From Hyphomicrobiales bacterium (GTDB lineage Bacteria > Pseudomonadota > Alphaproteobacteria > Rhizobiales > Rhizobiaceae), in the NCBI GenBank assembly GCA_900466005.1, contig UEGQ01000002.1:1-64000 (forward strand): a stretch of 64,000 nucleotides of DNA, in the 5' to 3' direction. This document shows, piece by piece, positions 46,896-55,466 of this stretch (its first letter is position 1; every line of letters begins with the position of its first letter). A program made the position numbers and the translations under genes. The notes under the pieces are model-generated. The model was not told where the DNA came from. It worked only from the letters and a program-made list of their open reading frames with translations, and made no database searches.

Positions 46896-48503
46896 TCACA
46901 TCCTGAACAGGCCGAACCTGGTTTCTTCGACCGGCGCGTTGAGCGCGGCCCGGAGAGAAAGGGCCACCACGTCACGGGTCTTTTCCGGATCGATGATCCC
47001 ATCATCCCAGAGCCGGGCGGAGGCATAAAGCGGCGCGGACTGGCGCTCGAACAGTTCCAGCGTCGGGCGCTTGAATTCAGCCTCCTCCTCGGCAGACCAC
47101 GTGCCACCGCGTGCTTCGATGCCGGTGCGCCTGACATTGGCCAGGACACCGGCGGCCTGTGGCCCGCCCATGACCGCGATCCGGGCATTCGGCCACATCC
47201 AGACGAAGCGCGGCCCGAAGGCGCGGCCGCACATGCCATAGTTTCCGGCGCCATAGGAGCCGCCGATGATCACCGTCACCTTCGGCACGGCGGCGGTCGA
47301 AACCGCCGTCACCAGCTTGGCGCCGTCCTTGGCGATGCCGCCCGCCTCATATTTAGAGCCCACCATGAAGCCGGTGATGTTCTGCAGAAAGAGAAGCGGA
47401 ATCTTGCGCTGGCAGCAGAGCTCGATGAAATGAGCACCCTTCAGTGCACTTTCGGAAAAAAGGACACCGTTGTTGGCAATGATCCCGACCGGCACGCCAT
47501 CGATATGGGCAAAGCCGGTGACCAGCGTCGTGCCGTAGCGCGGCTTGAACTCGTCGAAATCCGAGCCGTCGACGATGCGAGCAATCACCTCGCGGACATC
47601 ATAGGGCAGCTTCGGATCGGCCGGCACGAGACCCATCATCTCGGACGCCGTGTAGAGGGGATCACGGGACGGGGCAATTGCGATGCCCGGTCGCAGGGCC
47701 GGCCCGAGATTCCGGACGATCTGGCGGGCGAGCGCCAGCGCATGATCATCGTTGTCGGCGAGATAGTCGGCGACACCGGAAAGACGCGTATGGGTGTCGC
47801 CGCCGCCGAGCGTCTCGGCATCGATGACCTCGCCGGTCGCCTCCTTCACCAGCGGCGGACCGGCCAGAAAGATTGTCCCCTGGTTCTTGACGATGATGGC
47901 CTGGTCGCACATGGCCGGAACATAGGCCCCGCCTGCCGTGCACGACCCCATGACGACGGCGATCTGCGCGATCCCCTTCGCGCTCATCCGCGCCTGATTG
48001 TAGAAGATTCGGCCGAAATGATCGCGATCGGGAAAGACCTCATCCTGGTTCGGGAGGTTGGCTCCACCCGAGTCGACAAGATAGAGGCAGGGAAGACGGT
48101 TTTCCTCGGCGATCTCCTGCGCACGCAGGTGCTTCTTGACCGTCAGCGGGTAGTAAGTACCGCCTTTGACGGTGGCATCGTTGCAAACGATCATGCAATC
48201 GCGGCCTTCGATACGGCCGATGCCGGCGATCAGACCCGCCGCCGGAATATCCTCGTCGTAGACACCTGTCGCCGCAAAAAGCCCGATCTCCAGAAAGGGT
48301 GAGCCGACGTCGAGGAGCCCGGTCACCCGGTCGCGCGGCAATAGCTTTCCGCGCTTGACGTGGCGATCGCGCGATGCTGCCGAGCCTCCCTCGAGGATAC
48401 GTCGGGCCTCCTGCTCGATTGCTTCGCGCTGTGCGATCATCGCAGCCCTGTTGGTGGCGAATTCGGGCGATGCGAGAGCGATTGCCGATTTCAGGATTGT
48501 CAT
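46896..48503 (-). CDS. liuB: Methylcrotonyl-CoA carboxylase, carboxyltransferase beta subunit
   Basis: A 535-residue carboxyltransferase. Motifs: [70 protein letters not shown]-like wording ([14 protein letters not shown]), [18 protein letters not shown], and [11 protein letters not shown]. The ATG at 48503 shares one base with the upstream stop (TAATG), so translation is coupled to the small lipoprotein-inhibitor-like gene. Confidence 0.95.
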   Translation of the reverse strand: MTILKSAIALASPEFATNRAAMIAQREAIEQEARRILEGGSAASRDRHVKRGKLLPRDRVTGLLDVGSPFLEIGLFAATGVYDEDIPAAGLIAGIGRIEGRDCMIVCNDATVKGGTYYPLTVKKHLRAQEIAEENRLPCLYLVDSGGANLPNQDEVFPDRDHFGRIFYNQARMSAKGIAQIAVVMGSCTAGGAYVPAMCDQAIIVKNQGTIFLAGPPLVKEATGEVIDAETLGGGDTHTRLSGVADYLADNDDHALALARQIVRNLGPALRPGIAIAPSRDPLYTASEMMGLVPADPKLPYDVREVIARIVDGSDFDEFKPRYGTTLVTGFAHIDGVPVGIIANNGVLFSESALKGAHFIELCCQRKIPLLFLQNITGFMVGSKYEAGGIAKDGAKLVTAVSTAAVPKVTVIIGGSYGAGNYGMCGRAFGPRFVWMWPNARIAVMGGPQAAGVLANVRRTGIEARGGTWSAEEEAEFKRPTLELFERQSAPLYASARLWDDGIIDPEKTRDVVALSLRAALNAPVEETRFGLFRM

Positions 48504-48976
48504 TACTCGAAATCCTCCATGCGCATGGCCCAGTCGTCGAGGAGTATCGCGCGCTCTGCGGCGGTGTCCCGGAGGCAGGTCGCCTGCCATCCGGCAGAGG
48601 CGGTTCCCGAATATTGGGAGAAGAATTCTCCGGTCGCGTCGCACTGCGCGGTCCGGTAGGCCGTGAACGCCCGCTGTGATGCCTCGACCGCATCAACGAG
48701 CGCAGGTTTCAACCTCTTGCGCAGAGCCTCGAGCCGGTTCTCGGCAACAGCCATCCACGCTTCGGCTTCCTTGTTCAGGCAATCGGCGGGCGAACCCTTG
48801 TCACCCCCGTTCACCCCCTTCTGACAGGCGCTTGCAATTGTGCCGATACAGTCGCGGGCTCCCCCGGCTGCGGCGGCACCGAGACAAGAGGCGATCTCCT
48901 CGGCTGCCAGCTCTGAACGATCGGACGCAGCAACCGGCGCTGCGAGAAAGAAGGGCAATGCGAGCAGATATCTCAT
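48503..48976 (-). CDS. LprI-family (DUF1311) periplasmic protein
   Basis: A 157-residue secreted protein of the lysozyme-inhibitor LprI family. A short signal peptide ([13 protein letters not shown]) precedes a Cys-rich domain: [27 protein letters not shown] and TCLRD, the spacing typical of DUF1311. Its function in leucine catabolism is not obvious. It lies inside the liu operon, 45 bases after liuA and overlapping liuB by one base. It may be an insertion into the operon. Confidence 0.83.
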   Translation of the reverse strand: MRYLLALPFFLAAPVAASDRSELAAEEIASCLGAAAAGGARDCIGTIASACQKGVNGGDKGSPADCLNKEAEAWMAVAENRLEALRKRLKPALVDAVEASQRAFTAYRTAQCDATGEFFSQYSGTASAGWQATCLRDTAAERAILLDDWAMRMEDFE

Positions 48977-49021
48977 GGCGGCCTCTGATAGACTTCACGC
49001 ATCTCATGCGGGGTGGATGCC

Positions 49022-50185
49022 TCAGCGCATCGCATTCATCATTTCGCGGCCGATCAGCATCCGGCGAATTTCCGAGGTGCCGGCACCGATTTCCATGAGC
49101 TTGGCGTCGCGGAAAATCCGGCTGACCGCACTGTCATTGAGGAAACCGGCCCCACCCATGGCCTGAACGGCCTGGTGGGCAACCTCCATCGCCATCTCGG
49201 AAGCGTAGAGAACGCAGGCCGCCGCATCCTGTCGTGTCACCTCGCCGCGGTCGCAAGCGGCAGCGACGGCATAAACGTATGCGCGGGCGGAGTTCATTTT
49301 CGTGTACATGTCGGCAGTCTTGCCCTGCATCAGCTGGAAATCACCGATGGATTGGCCGAACTGCTTGCGACTGACCATGTAGGGCATGATCTCGTCGAGA
49401 CAGGCCGCCATGATGCCACAACCGATCCCCGAGAGGACGACGCGCTCGTAATCGAGGCCGGACATCAGCACGTTGACGCCTCGACCCTCCGAGCCCAGCA
49501 CGTTCTCGAAGGGCACCTCGACGTCCTCGAAGATCAGCTCGGCCGTGTTCGAGCCGCGCATGCCGAGCTTGTCGAAATGCCTGGACGTCGAAAAACCTCG
49601 CATGGTCTTCTCGATGATGAAGGCCGTGATCCCCTTGGCGCCGGCCTCGGGGTCCGTCTTGGCGTAGACGACCAGCGTATCGGCATCCGGACCGTTGGTG
49701 ATCCAGTACTTCGTGCCGTTCAGGAGATAGCAGTCGTTGCGTTTCTCGGCGCGCAATTTCATGGACACGACATCGGACCCCGCACCTGCCTCCGACATGG
49801 CAAGCGCGCCGACATGTTCTCCGGAAACAAGCTTCGGCAGATATTTCCGTTTCTGCTCGTCCGTACCGTTGAGCTTGATCTGGTTGACGCAGAGATTGGA
49901 ATGGGCGCCGTAGGAGAGCGAGACGGAGGCCGAGGCCCGCGCCAGTTCCTCCACCACGATTGTGTGGGCAAGATAGGTCAGGCCTACCCCGCCATATTCC
50001 TCCGGCACGGTGACACCCAGCAATCCGAGATTGCCCATTTCCCGCCAGAGCTCGTTCGGAAAGGCGTTGCTGCGGTCGATCTCCGCAGCCATTGGCTTCA
50101 CGCGCTCCTGGGCGAAGCGATGAACCGCGTCGCGAAGCGCCTCCGTCTCCTCGTCAAAACCAAATCTCATCGTGCTGTTGAACAT
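49022..50185 (-). CDS. liuA: Isovaleryl-CoA dehydrogenase
   Basis: A 387-residue acyl-CoA dehydrogenase. It has [53 protein letters not shown], the [10 protein letters not shown] segment holding the Glu that is the isovaleryl-type catalytic base, and [12 protein letters not shown]. It forms 3-methylcrotonyl-CoA using FAD and passes electrons to ETF. The gene follows the TetR regulator by 29 bases and is the first pathway gene of the operon. Confidence 0.94.
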   Translation of the reverse strand: MFNSTMRFGFDEETEALRDAVHRFAQERVKPMAAEIDRSNAFPNELWREMGNLGLLGVTVPEEYGGVGLTYLAHTIVVEELARASASVSLSYGAHSNLCVNQIKLNGTDEQKRKYLPKLVSGEHVGALAMSEAGAGSDVVSMKLRAEKRNDCYLLNGTKYWITNGPDADTLVVYAKTDPEAGAKGITAFIIEKTMRGFSTSRHFDKLGMRGSNTAELIFEDVEVPFENVLGSEGRGVNVLMSGLDYERVVLSGIGCGIMAACLDEIMPYMVSRKQFGQSIGDFQLMQGKTADMYTKMNSARAYVYAVAAACDRGEVTRQDAAACVLYASEMAMEVAHQAVQAMGGAGFLNDSAVSRIFRDAKLMEIGAGTSEIRRMLIGREMMNAMR

Positions 50186-50214
50186 TCCCGCCTCCCAACA
50201 GAAAACAACAAATA

Positions 50215-50811
50215 TCAGTGCGCGCAGCCGACGCTGCGCAGCACCATTTCCGCGTAGATTTCCTCGATCTTCTTCTCAGAGAGCCTTCCGCCGCTGCGGT
50301 ACCAGGTGTTGACCCCCGTCAACATGGCAATGATGGCCATCGCGCAGACATGGGAGTCCTCGATCCGGAATAGGCCACGCTCGCTTCCGCGAACGAGGAT
50401 CGCCTTCAGCTCGCCCTCATAGGCTTTGCGCAAGCGCTCGATTTCCCTGAACCCGGCAGGTTCCAGCGCGCGAAGTTCCATGTAGGAGATGAAAACCTCG
50501 TCGGCGCGCGTCAGGTGATAGCGAATGTGGAAGCGCGCAAAATGTTCGAGTGCTGCCTCCGGCGGCTCATTCCCGATTCCTTGCTCCTTCAACGACGCCA
50601 GAAGCTCCTCCATATGCTCGCGCATCAGCGTCACGAGGATCTGCTGCTTGGTCGGGAAATACTGGTAGAGAGCGCCGGGCTGCACGCCGACGGCATCCGC
50701 GATCATGCGCATGGAGACGGCGTCATAGCCGTGCTGGGCGAAGAGCCTGAGGCTCTGCCTGCGGATCGCCGCTGCGGTCTTCTCACCCGTCGACCCGGCC
50801 TGACGCGCCAC
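50215..50811 (-). CDS. TetR-family regulator of the liu operon
   Basis: A 198-residue TetR regulator. The N-terminal helix-turn-helix at about residues 12-58 reads [44 protein letters not shown]. The GTG at 50811 follows AAGGAG. It is the first gene of the operon and has the palindrome AATGAACGTTCATT just upstream, so autorepression of the whole liu operon is likely. The ligand is probably an acyl-CoA of the pathway (inference). Confidence 0.9.
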   Translation of the reverse strand: MARQAGSTGEKTAAAIRRQSLRLFAQHGYDAVSMRMIADAVGVQPGALYQYFPTKQQILVTLMREHMEELLASLKEQGIGNEPPEAALEHFARFHIRYHLTRADEVFISYMELRALEPAGFREIERLRKAYEGELKAILVRGSERGLFRIEDSHVCAMAIIAMLTGVNTWYRSGGRLSEKKIEEIYAEMVLRSVGCAH

Positions 50812-50830
50812 GGCCCCGTCTCCTTAATTG

Positions 50831-50873
50831 AATGAACGTTCATTTCTTTAACTGAGGACTATATCACCGTCAA
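50831..50873 (-). promoter_or_regulatory. liu operon promoter with TetR operator
   Basis: On the minus strand TTGACG (50873-50868), a 17-base spacer and TAAAGA (50850-50845) form a sigma-70-type promoter. The perfect 14-bp palindrome AATGAACGTTCATT (50831-50844) directly follows the -10 box. A repressor bound here would block RNA polymerase. AAGGAG and the GTG start of the TetR gene follow. Confidence 0.72.
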
Positions 50874-51028
50874 GACGGCCGCGCCGCCGAAGAAGCTCCC
50901 GGTCGCGCACGAATGGCCGCTCAGCCTTCGGCGTCAATTGAGATTGGAAACGTCATGCAATCTCTGGTATGCATTCCGGAGGTCAGCGGGTGCGCGGCGG
51001 AGCACCTCCAGAAAGAAGGGGGAAGGGA

Positions 51029-51202
51029 ATGACGGAACGGATCGACTATATCGCCAACGAGCTTGCGACGCTGCTCGATCTGACAAAGCTGCAGAAGGAG
51101 GAACGTCTCGCCCATCTCATCGGTTTGGCGCTGAGCGAGGCGAAAGCCGAGAAGACACGCCGCATGGAGCGACGGCAGCCGGACGAGGCGTCCGAGCGCT
51201 GA
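51029..51202 (+). CDS. Conserved-looking hypothetical small protein
   Basis: A 57-residue protein starting MTERIDYIANELATLLDLTKLQ and ending with a basic, glutamate-rich tail. The ribosome site GGGAAGGGA is strong. It looks helical and soluble. I recognise no named family. It lies alone between the TetR-liu promoter and the toxin-antitoxin pair. Confidence 0.6.
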   Translation: MTERIDYIANELATLLDLTKLQKEERLAHLIGLALSEAKAEKTRRMERRQPDEASER

Positions 51203-51215
51203 GGTCCCGCGCAAG

Positions 51216-51725
51216 TCAACCTGACAGCCGATTCTCGTCGTCTATGACGAGGAGTCTCGGCGGAGCCGAGGCTCCCCAGCTCCAGAGGACGATGTTGAGA
51301 TCATCGGCCTGTGCGCCGGGAGCAAAGCTTCGCGTCAGCAAACCCTGAAAGCCGCGGATGAAAAGCCGCCGCGCAAGAGTCTGCGCTCTCGCCTCTCCGT
51401 CGCGCTTCATCTGATCGCGCCAGCTCATATCCGCAAGGCTTGAAGCATCCATACCCTCTGCCGCGAGCGCTCCCGCGTCACGCGTGTCGAAGACGGCATC
51501 GATCTCCGCCTTGTAGCAGACCAAGGTCGTCGGCTGCAGATTGCCGACCTGATTGGCCTCCCGTACGGCCGTCATGATCGACAGGGACATATAGAGTGCC
51601 GGCATTCCCTTGGGATTGAAACGTCCGCCGTAGAGATCGGCACCCCGGCCGGACAATGGCTCATGCGCATAGACGGGGTTGAGCGCTCGATAGAGCTTCC
51701 CCTCGAAGCGCATAGGCTTCGTCAC
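51216..51725 (-). CDS. RES-domain toxin
   Basis: A 169-residue RES family protein. The core is KLYRALNPVYAHEPLSGRGADLYGGRFNPKGMPALYMSLSIMTAVRE, containing the Arg/Glu/Ser set for which the family is named. RES toxins of this type degrade or transfer from NAD. The start is a GTG overlapping the antitoxin stop, or the in-frame ATG four codons later. The pairing with the upstream antitoxin supports a type II module. Confidence 0.87.
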   Translation of the reverse strand: MTKPMRFEGKLYRALNPVYAHEPLSGRGADLYGGRFNPKGMPALYMSLSIMTAVREANQVGNLQPTTLVCYKAEIDAVFDTRDAGALAAEGMDASSLADMSWRDQMKRDGEARAQTLARRLFIRGFQGLLTRSFAPGAQADDLNIVLWSWGASAPPRLLVIDDENRLSG

Positions 51726-52072
51726 GCGTGAACGCCGGCATCGACGGCGTCGATGTAGTCAAGCACCTCATCCGCCCGCCCGTCACGCACGAGTTGCATG
51801 GCGGTGAACCCGGAGAATCCGGGGAGCGGCTCCGATCTGTACCAGGCGAAGGCCATCAGCGCCGAACCGAACCGCGGCTCGACCTTGTTGACGATCTCGA
51901 TCATCTCACGCAATCGCCTTTGTGTCTTGTCGGAGCGGATGCGCTCCTTGCGCTGAACCGCATCCCTGCCGAGACCCGCGGTGCGCGCGATTTCCATACT
52001 GGTCGTGTGAAAAGCCTCGGCGATCTTTTGCGGAGCGAAAAGACCCTTTTCGGCATATTGGGCGAGACCCAT
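51722..52072 (-). CDS. Xre/MbcA/ParS-type antitoxin
   Basis: A 116-residue antitoxin of the Xre/MbcA/ParS group. The N-terminal helical DNA-binding part is at about 8-60, and the DUF2384-like C-terminal toxin-binding part contains FGSALMAFAWYRSEPLPGFSGFTAMQLVRDGRADEVLDYID. I chose the ATG at 52072, with GAGGAAGG ahead. An in-frame ATG upstream at 52138 would put the promoter and operator inside the gene. It precedes the RES toxin with a 4-base overlap. Confidence 0.86.
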   Translation of the reverse strand: MGLAQYAEKGLFAPQKIAEAFHTTSMEIARTAGLGRDAVQRKERIRSDKTQRRLREMIEIVNKVEPRFGSALMAFAWYRSEPLPGFSGFTAMQLVRDGRADEVLDYIDAVDAGVHA

Positions 52073-52094
52073 GGCGACAGCCTTCCTCTCGAGT

Positions 52095-52145
52095 ACCCCA
52101 CTTATATTGACGTTATATAGCGTCATATATTGCGTCATTCAACTC
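52095..52145 (-). promoter_or_regulatory. Promoter and dyad operator of the RES/Xre toxin-antitoxin operon
   Basis: On the minus strand a -35-like TTGAAT is followed by a 17-base spacer and TATATA. An inverted repeat TGACG, 8 bases, CGTCA spans the -10 box, and another TGACG lies one turn upstream. This arrangement suits autoregulation by the antitoxin or the toxin-antitoxin complex. Confidence 0.6.
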
Positions 52146-52224
52146 CGCGTCAGACCTGCCAGAACCGCCCGCCCGTTCCAGACATCCTCGGCAAAGCAAC
52201 CGGGCCGGAGCCGTCAGGCAAAGC

Positions 52225-53172
52225 CTACGACGCCTTGCGCTGGAAATCCGTGACGTCGAGGTCGAAGGGAATCCTGTCGATCACCTGCAACTGCCGAACG
52301 AGCCAGTCGATGAACACCCGCACCTTGTTGCTCAAGTGACGCGTGCGCGGATAGACGATGTAGAGCGGCAGCCGCTCACATTGCCAGTCGGTCAGGATCG
52401 GCACCAGTTCGCCCTTTGCGAGCGCATCCTTGACGAAAAAGGGCGCGGACTGCACGACGCCGAGGCCTGAGACCGCCGCGTTCAGATAGGTCCTGCTGTC
52501 GTTGACCGAGATGATATAGCGCGGGTCCACCTGGCAGAATTCCTCCCCGCGGGTGAAGTCCATCGTCCAGACGCGTCCTGACTGAGCATGCAGATAACCG
52601 ACGCAGTAATGGGACGTGGCGAGATCCTCGGGATGTTCCGGATGCCCGAAGCGCTCCAGGTAGCGCGGGGCGGCATAGCAGTGCAGCTTGAGTTCCCCGA
52701 CCTTGCGCGCAATCAGCGACTGGTCGGCCGGCGTTCCCCCGCGGAGCGCGCAGTCCACGTTCTCGGCGATATAGTCGACGAGGCGGTCCCCGACGCCGAT
52801 ATCGAGCTGGATTTGCGGGAACCGATTATGGAAGTCACACATGCCGGGCAGCACGATCAGATCGGCAAAGATGCCCGCCATCTCGACTCTCAGCCGGCCC
52901 GACGGCTGCGCCTGCGAAGTCGACAGGCTGTTGTCCAGTTCGTCCACGTCGCCGATGATCTGTAGTGCCCGCTCGTAATAGAGCGCACCGTCGGTGGTCA
53001 CCATCACCCGACGCGTCGTCCGGTTCAGAAGCTTTGTCGAAAGACGTGCCTCGAGCGACTGTACGAGGTTGGTCACCGTCGTCTTCGGCATGTTGAGCGA
53101 TGCCGCGGCACGGGTGAAGTTGCCCATCTCCACCACACGCACGAATACCCGCATTGCGGAAAGCTGATCCAT
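52225..53172 (-). CDS. LysR-family regulator divergent from the RND efflux operon
   Basis: A 315-residue LysR regulator. The helix-turn-helix is at about residues 3-60 (MRVFVRVVEMGNFTRAAASLNMPKTTVTNLVQSLEARL), followed by the effector domain. The divergent hydrolase-fold and efflux genes are likely targets. An inverted pair TTGGAATA/TATTCCAA (53208-53215, 53262-53269) flanks the promoter region. Confidence 0.9.
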   Translation of the reverse strand: MDQLSAMRVFVRVVEMGNFTRAAASLNMPKTTVTNLVQSLEARLSTKLLNRTTRRVMVTTDGALYYERALQIIGDVDELDNSLSTSQAQPSGRLRVEMAGIFADLIVLPGMCDFHNRFPQIQLDIGVGDRLVDYIAENVDCALRGGTPADQSLIARKVGELKLHCYAAPRYLERFGHPEHPEDLATSHYCVGYLHAQSGRVWTMDFTRGEEFCQVDPRYIISVNDSRTYLNAAVSGLGVVQSAPFFVKDALAKGELVPILTDWQCERLPLYIVYPRTRHLSNKVRVFIDWLVRQLQVIDRIPFDLDVTDFQRKAS

Positions 53173-53318
53173 CTGCTTGTCCTCGCACTTCGCAATTATC
53201 CGCGATTTTGGAATAGTGTTTACGAAATCAGCATGCTTGTGTGTCGATTACCGAATAATAATATTCCAATGCAACTTCGCAGCAAGAGCGTTTCAACACC
53301 GGAACAGGAAAAGTTGTG

Positions 53319-54110
53319 ATGTCTGCACACTGGCAGGAAATTGCATTCGATCCGTCGGAGGCAACGTCCGTCCGGATTTACGATCGCGGCGCACACGCCA
53401 GGGAACCGTCGATCGTCCTCTACCTGGCAGGTGGCGCCTTTCAACGTCGGGCGGCGCCCGCCGAGGAAGCCCCGGCGGCGCGCGCCCTTGCCGCAGCTGG
53501 CGCGATCGTCATGGAGGTCGATCTCGGCGGTTGGCAGGAGAACACCTTCCCGGGCGCGCTGGATCGGGCTTTCGCGGTGCTCACCGGCATTCGAAAGTGC
53601 CGCCGTCAATACGGCAGTTCAAAGTCGACGTTGTTTATCGCCGGCGACGAGGCCGGTGGCAATGTCGCAGCGGGGCTTGCGCTGAAGGCGCGAGACCAAA
53701 TGTCGGGCGCGGTTCGAGGACAGATCCTGCTGTCCCCGATGATCGATCCGCTAATGGCGAGCGGCTCGATCCGCGACGCCGACCGGATCGGCATGCGCGG
53801 GCGCTGGTCGGAAGGCTGGAGCCGGTATCTGCACTCCGCGCGATACCTGATGCACCCTTACGCAGCGCCATGCCTGTGTTCGAGACTTACGGGAGTCGCG
53901 CCGGCGCTCCTGATGACCGCCGAGGACGACCCCTTGCGAGACGAGGTGTCGGCCTATTCGAAGCGCCTCTCCGCCGCAGGCGTTCGGGTGCATTTGAAAG
54001 TTCTGCCGTCCGGCTCCGGTTGGACGGGCATCTACCGGAATGAGGAGGGCGCGTGGCTCGACGCGGTACGCGACGCGTTCGCCGCCTTCTCTGATGAAGT
54101 AACGCATTGA
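53319..54110 (+). CDS. Alpha/beta hydrolase-fold protein lacking the catalytic serine
   Basis: A 263-residue protein like the hormone-sensitive-lipase branch of alpha/beta hydrolases. The nucleophile elbow GDSAGGN reads GDEAGGN (Glu about 111, codon GAG). The oxyanion HGGG reads LAGG, and the segment with the catalytic His (normally HGF) reads GSGWTGIY. The acid-residue region EDDPLRDE is kept. It may be a binding protein or pseudoenzyme. It lies upstream of the RND adaptor gene by 60 bases and is divergent from the LysR gene. Confidence 0.78.
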   Translation: MSAHWQEIAFDPSEATSVRIYDRGAHAREPSIVLYLAGGAFQRRAAPAEEAPAARALAAAGAIVMEVDLGGWQENTFPGALDRAFAVLTGIRKCRRQYGSSKSTLFIAGDEAGGNVAAGLALKARDQMSGAVRGQILLSPMIDPLMASGSIRDADRIGMRGRWSEGWSRYLHSARYLMHPYAAPCLCSRLTGVAPALLMTAEDDPLRDEVSAYSKRLSAAGVRVHLKVLPSGSGWTGIYRNEEGAWLDAVRDAFAAFSDEVTH

Positions 54111-54170
54111 AATAAACGCATTTAGTCCACCTGACGGTTCCTCCCCCAAGGGAACCAAGGAGAGCAAGTC

Positions 54171-55352
54171 ATGACCGTGAAGAAGACCCGCTGGGCCCTC
54201 TGGGCTGCCGGCACGGCCGTCGTTTTGTCGGCAATCGCAGCAACCGTCCATCTCGATATGCCGACGGGCGCCAATGCTGCGCCCGCCGAGCAGGCCGCGC
54301 CGCCCGCCGTTCCCGTTACCGTAACCACATTGAAGCCGCGGAGTGTCACCACCTGGCAACAGTTTTCCGGCCGCCTCGAGGCGGTCGACCGCGTGCTGAT
54401 CCGTCCACGCGTGGCCGGTGCCATCCAGTCGGTGCACTTCCGCGAGGGCAGCCTGGTCAAGGCGGGTGATCTCCTGGTGACCATCGATCCGGCGCCCTAC
54501 GAAGCGGCCGTCGCCCAGGCGGAAAGCCAGGTCGCGTCTGCACGCGCTCGCCTCGATCTCGCCGAGGTCGAGTACCAGCGCGGCAAGACGCTTTCGGCGA
54601 ACAGGACGATATCGCAAAGCGAACTCGCCCAGCGCGAGAGCGAATTCGCCCAGGCGGAAGCGACGCTGCGAGCTGCCGAGGCTTCACTGAAGATCGCTCG
54701 CCTCGACCTCGGATACACGGAGCTTCGTGCCCCGATTTCGGGACGAATCGGCCGGCTCGAGGTTACGCAAGGCAATCTCGTCTCGGCGGGCTCCACGTCT
54801 CCCGAACTGACCACGATCGTGTCCGTCGACCCGATCTATGCGAGCTTCAGCGCGGATGAGGAACTCGTCACCCGGCTGCTGTCCCGACTGCCGCGCAACG
54901 ACGGCATGCCGGCCCTCGATCAGGTTCCCGTCGAGATCACCGCCTCGACCGACGATGCGAACCCGATCCGAGGCAAGCTGCAGCTCATCGACAACGAAGT
55001 CGACAGGTCAAGCGGCACCATTCGGGTCCGGGCCGTCTTCGACAACAAGGATGGCAGGCTGATCCCCGGCCAGTTCGTCCGCATCCGGGTGGGAGAACCC
55101 ACACCCGAAGACCATCTGCTGGTCAGCGAACGCGCAATCGGAACGGACCAGGACAAGAAGTTCGTGATGGTGGTCGGAGACGACAACGTCGCCACCTACC
55201 GTCCGGTGCAGCTCGGCGCCAGCGTGGACGGCGACCGGATCGTCGAAGCCGGGATCGCCCCCGGCGAGCGGGTGATCGTCAACGGCCTGCAGAGAATCCG
55301 GCCGGGGATGACGGTCGCACCCGAGGACGAGTCCAAGGTCGCCAGCCAGTAA
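54171..55352 (+). CDS. RND efflux periplasmic adaptor protein
   Basis: A 393-residue membrane-fusion protein of the HlyD/AcrA class. The N-terminal membrane anchor or signal is at about 8-30, followed by the barrel-sandwich GRLEAVDRVLIRPRVAGAIQSVHFREGSLVKAGDLLVTIDP, coiled-coil hairpin ~95-160 and TELRAPISGRIGRLEVTQGNLV. It links the inner-membrane RND pump to an outer-membrane channel. No outer-membrane gene follows in this window. Confidence 0.93.
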   Translation: MTVKKTRWALWAAGTAVVLSAIAATVHLDMPTGANAAPAEQAAPPAVPVTVTTLKPRSVTTWQQFSGRLEAVDRVLIRPRVAGAIQSVHFREGSLVKAGDLLVTIDPAPYEAAVAQAESQVASARARLDLAEVEYQRGKTLSANRTISQSELAQRESEFAQAEATLRAAEASLKIARLDLGYTELRAPISGRIGRLEVTQGNLVSAGSTSPELTTIVSVDPIYASFSADEELVTRLLSRLPRNDGMPALDQVPVEITASTDDANPIRGKLQLIDNEVDRSSGTIRVRAVFDNKDGRLIPGQFVRIRVGEPTPEDHLLVSERAIGTDQDKKFVMVVGDDNVATYRPVQLGASVDGDRIVEAGIAPGERVIVNGLQRIRPGMTVAPEDESKVASQ

Positions 55353-55466
55353 CGACGAGAGCGGCGACCCCGCCGTTCCCCAACTATCGGTTCGATCCCG
55401 TCTCCGGCGTGCACGACCGGAGACGCCCCGCCGCTCTGTTTGCGGCGCAATGCCGGAGATCCCGCC

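Noticed and set aside
44883-48302. Very long plus-strand open frame (over 1,100 codons) opposite liuE, liuD and liuB
   Set aside because: It is antisense to genes with clear family motifs, has no domain similarity of its own, and is expected from codon bias in GC-rich DNA.
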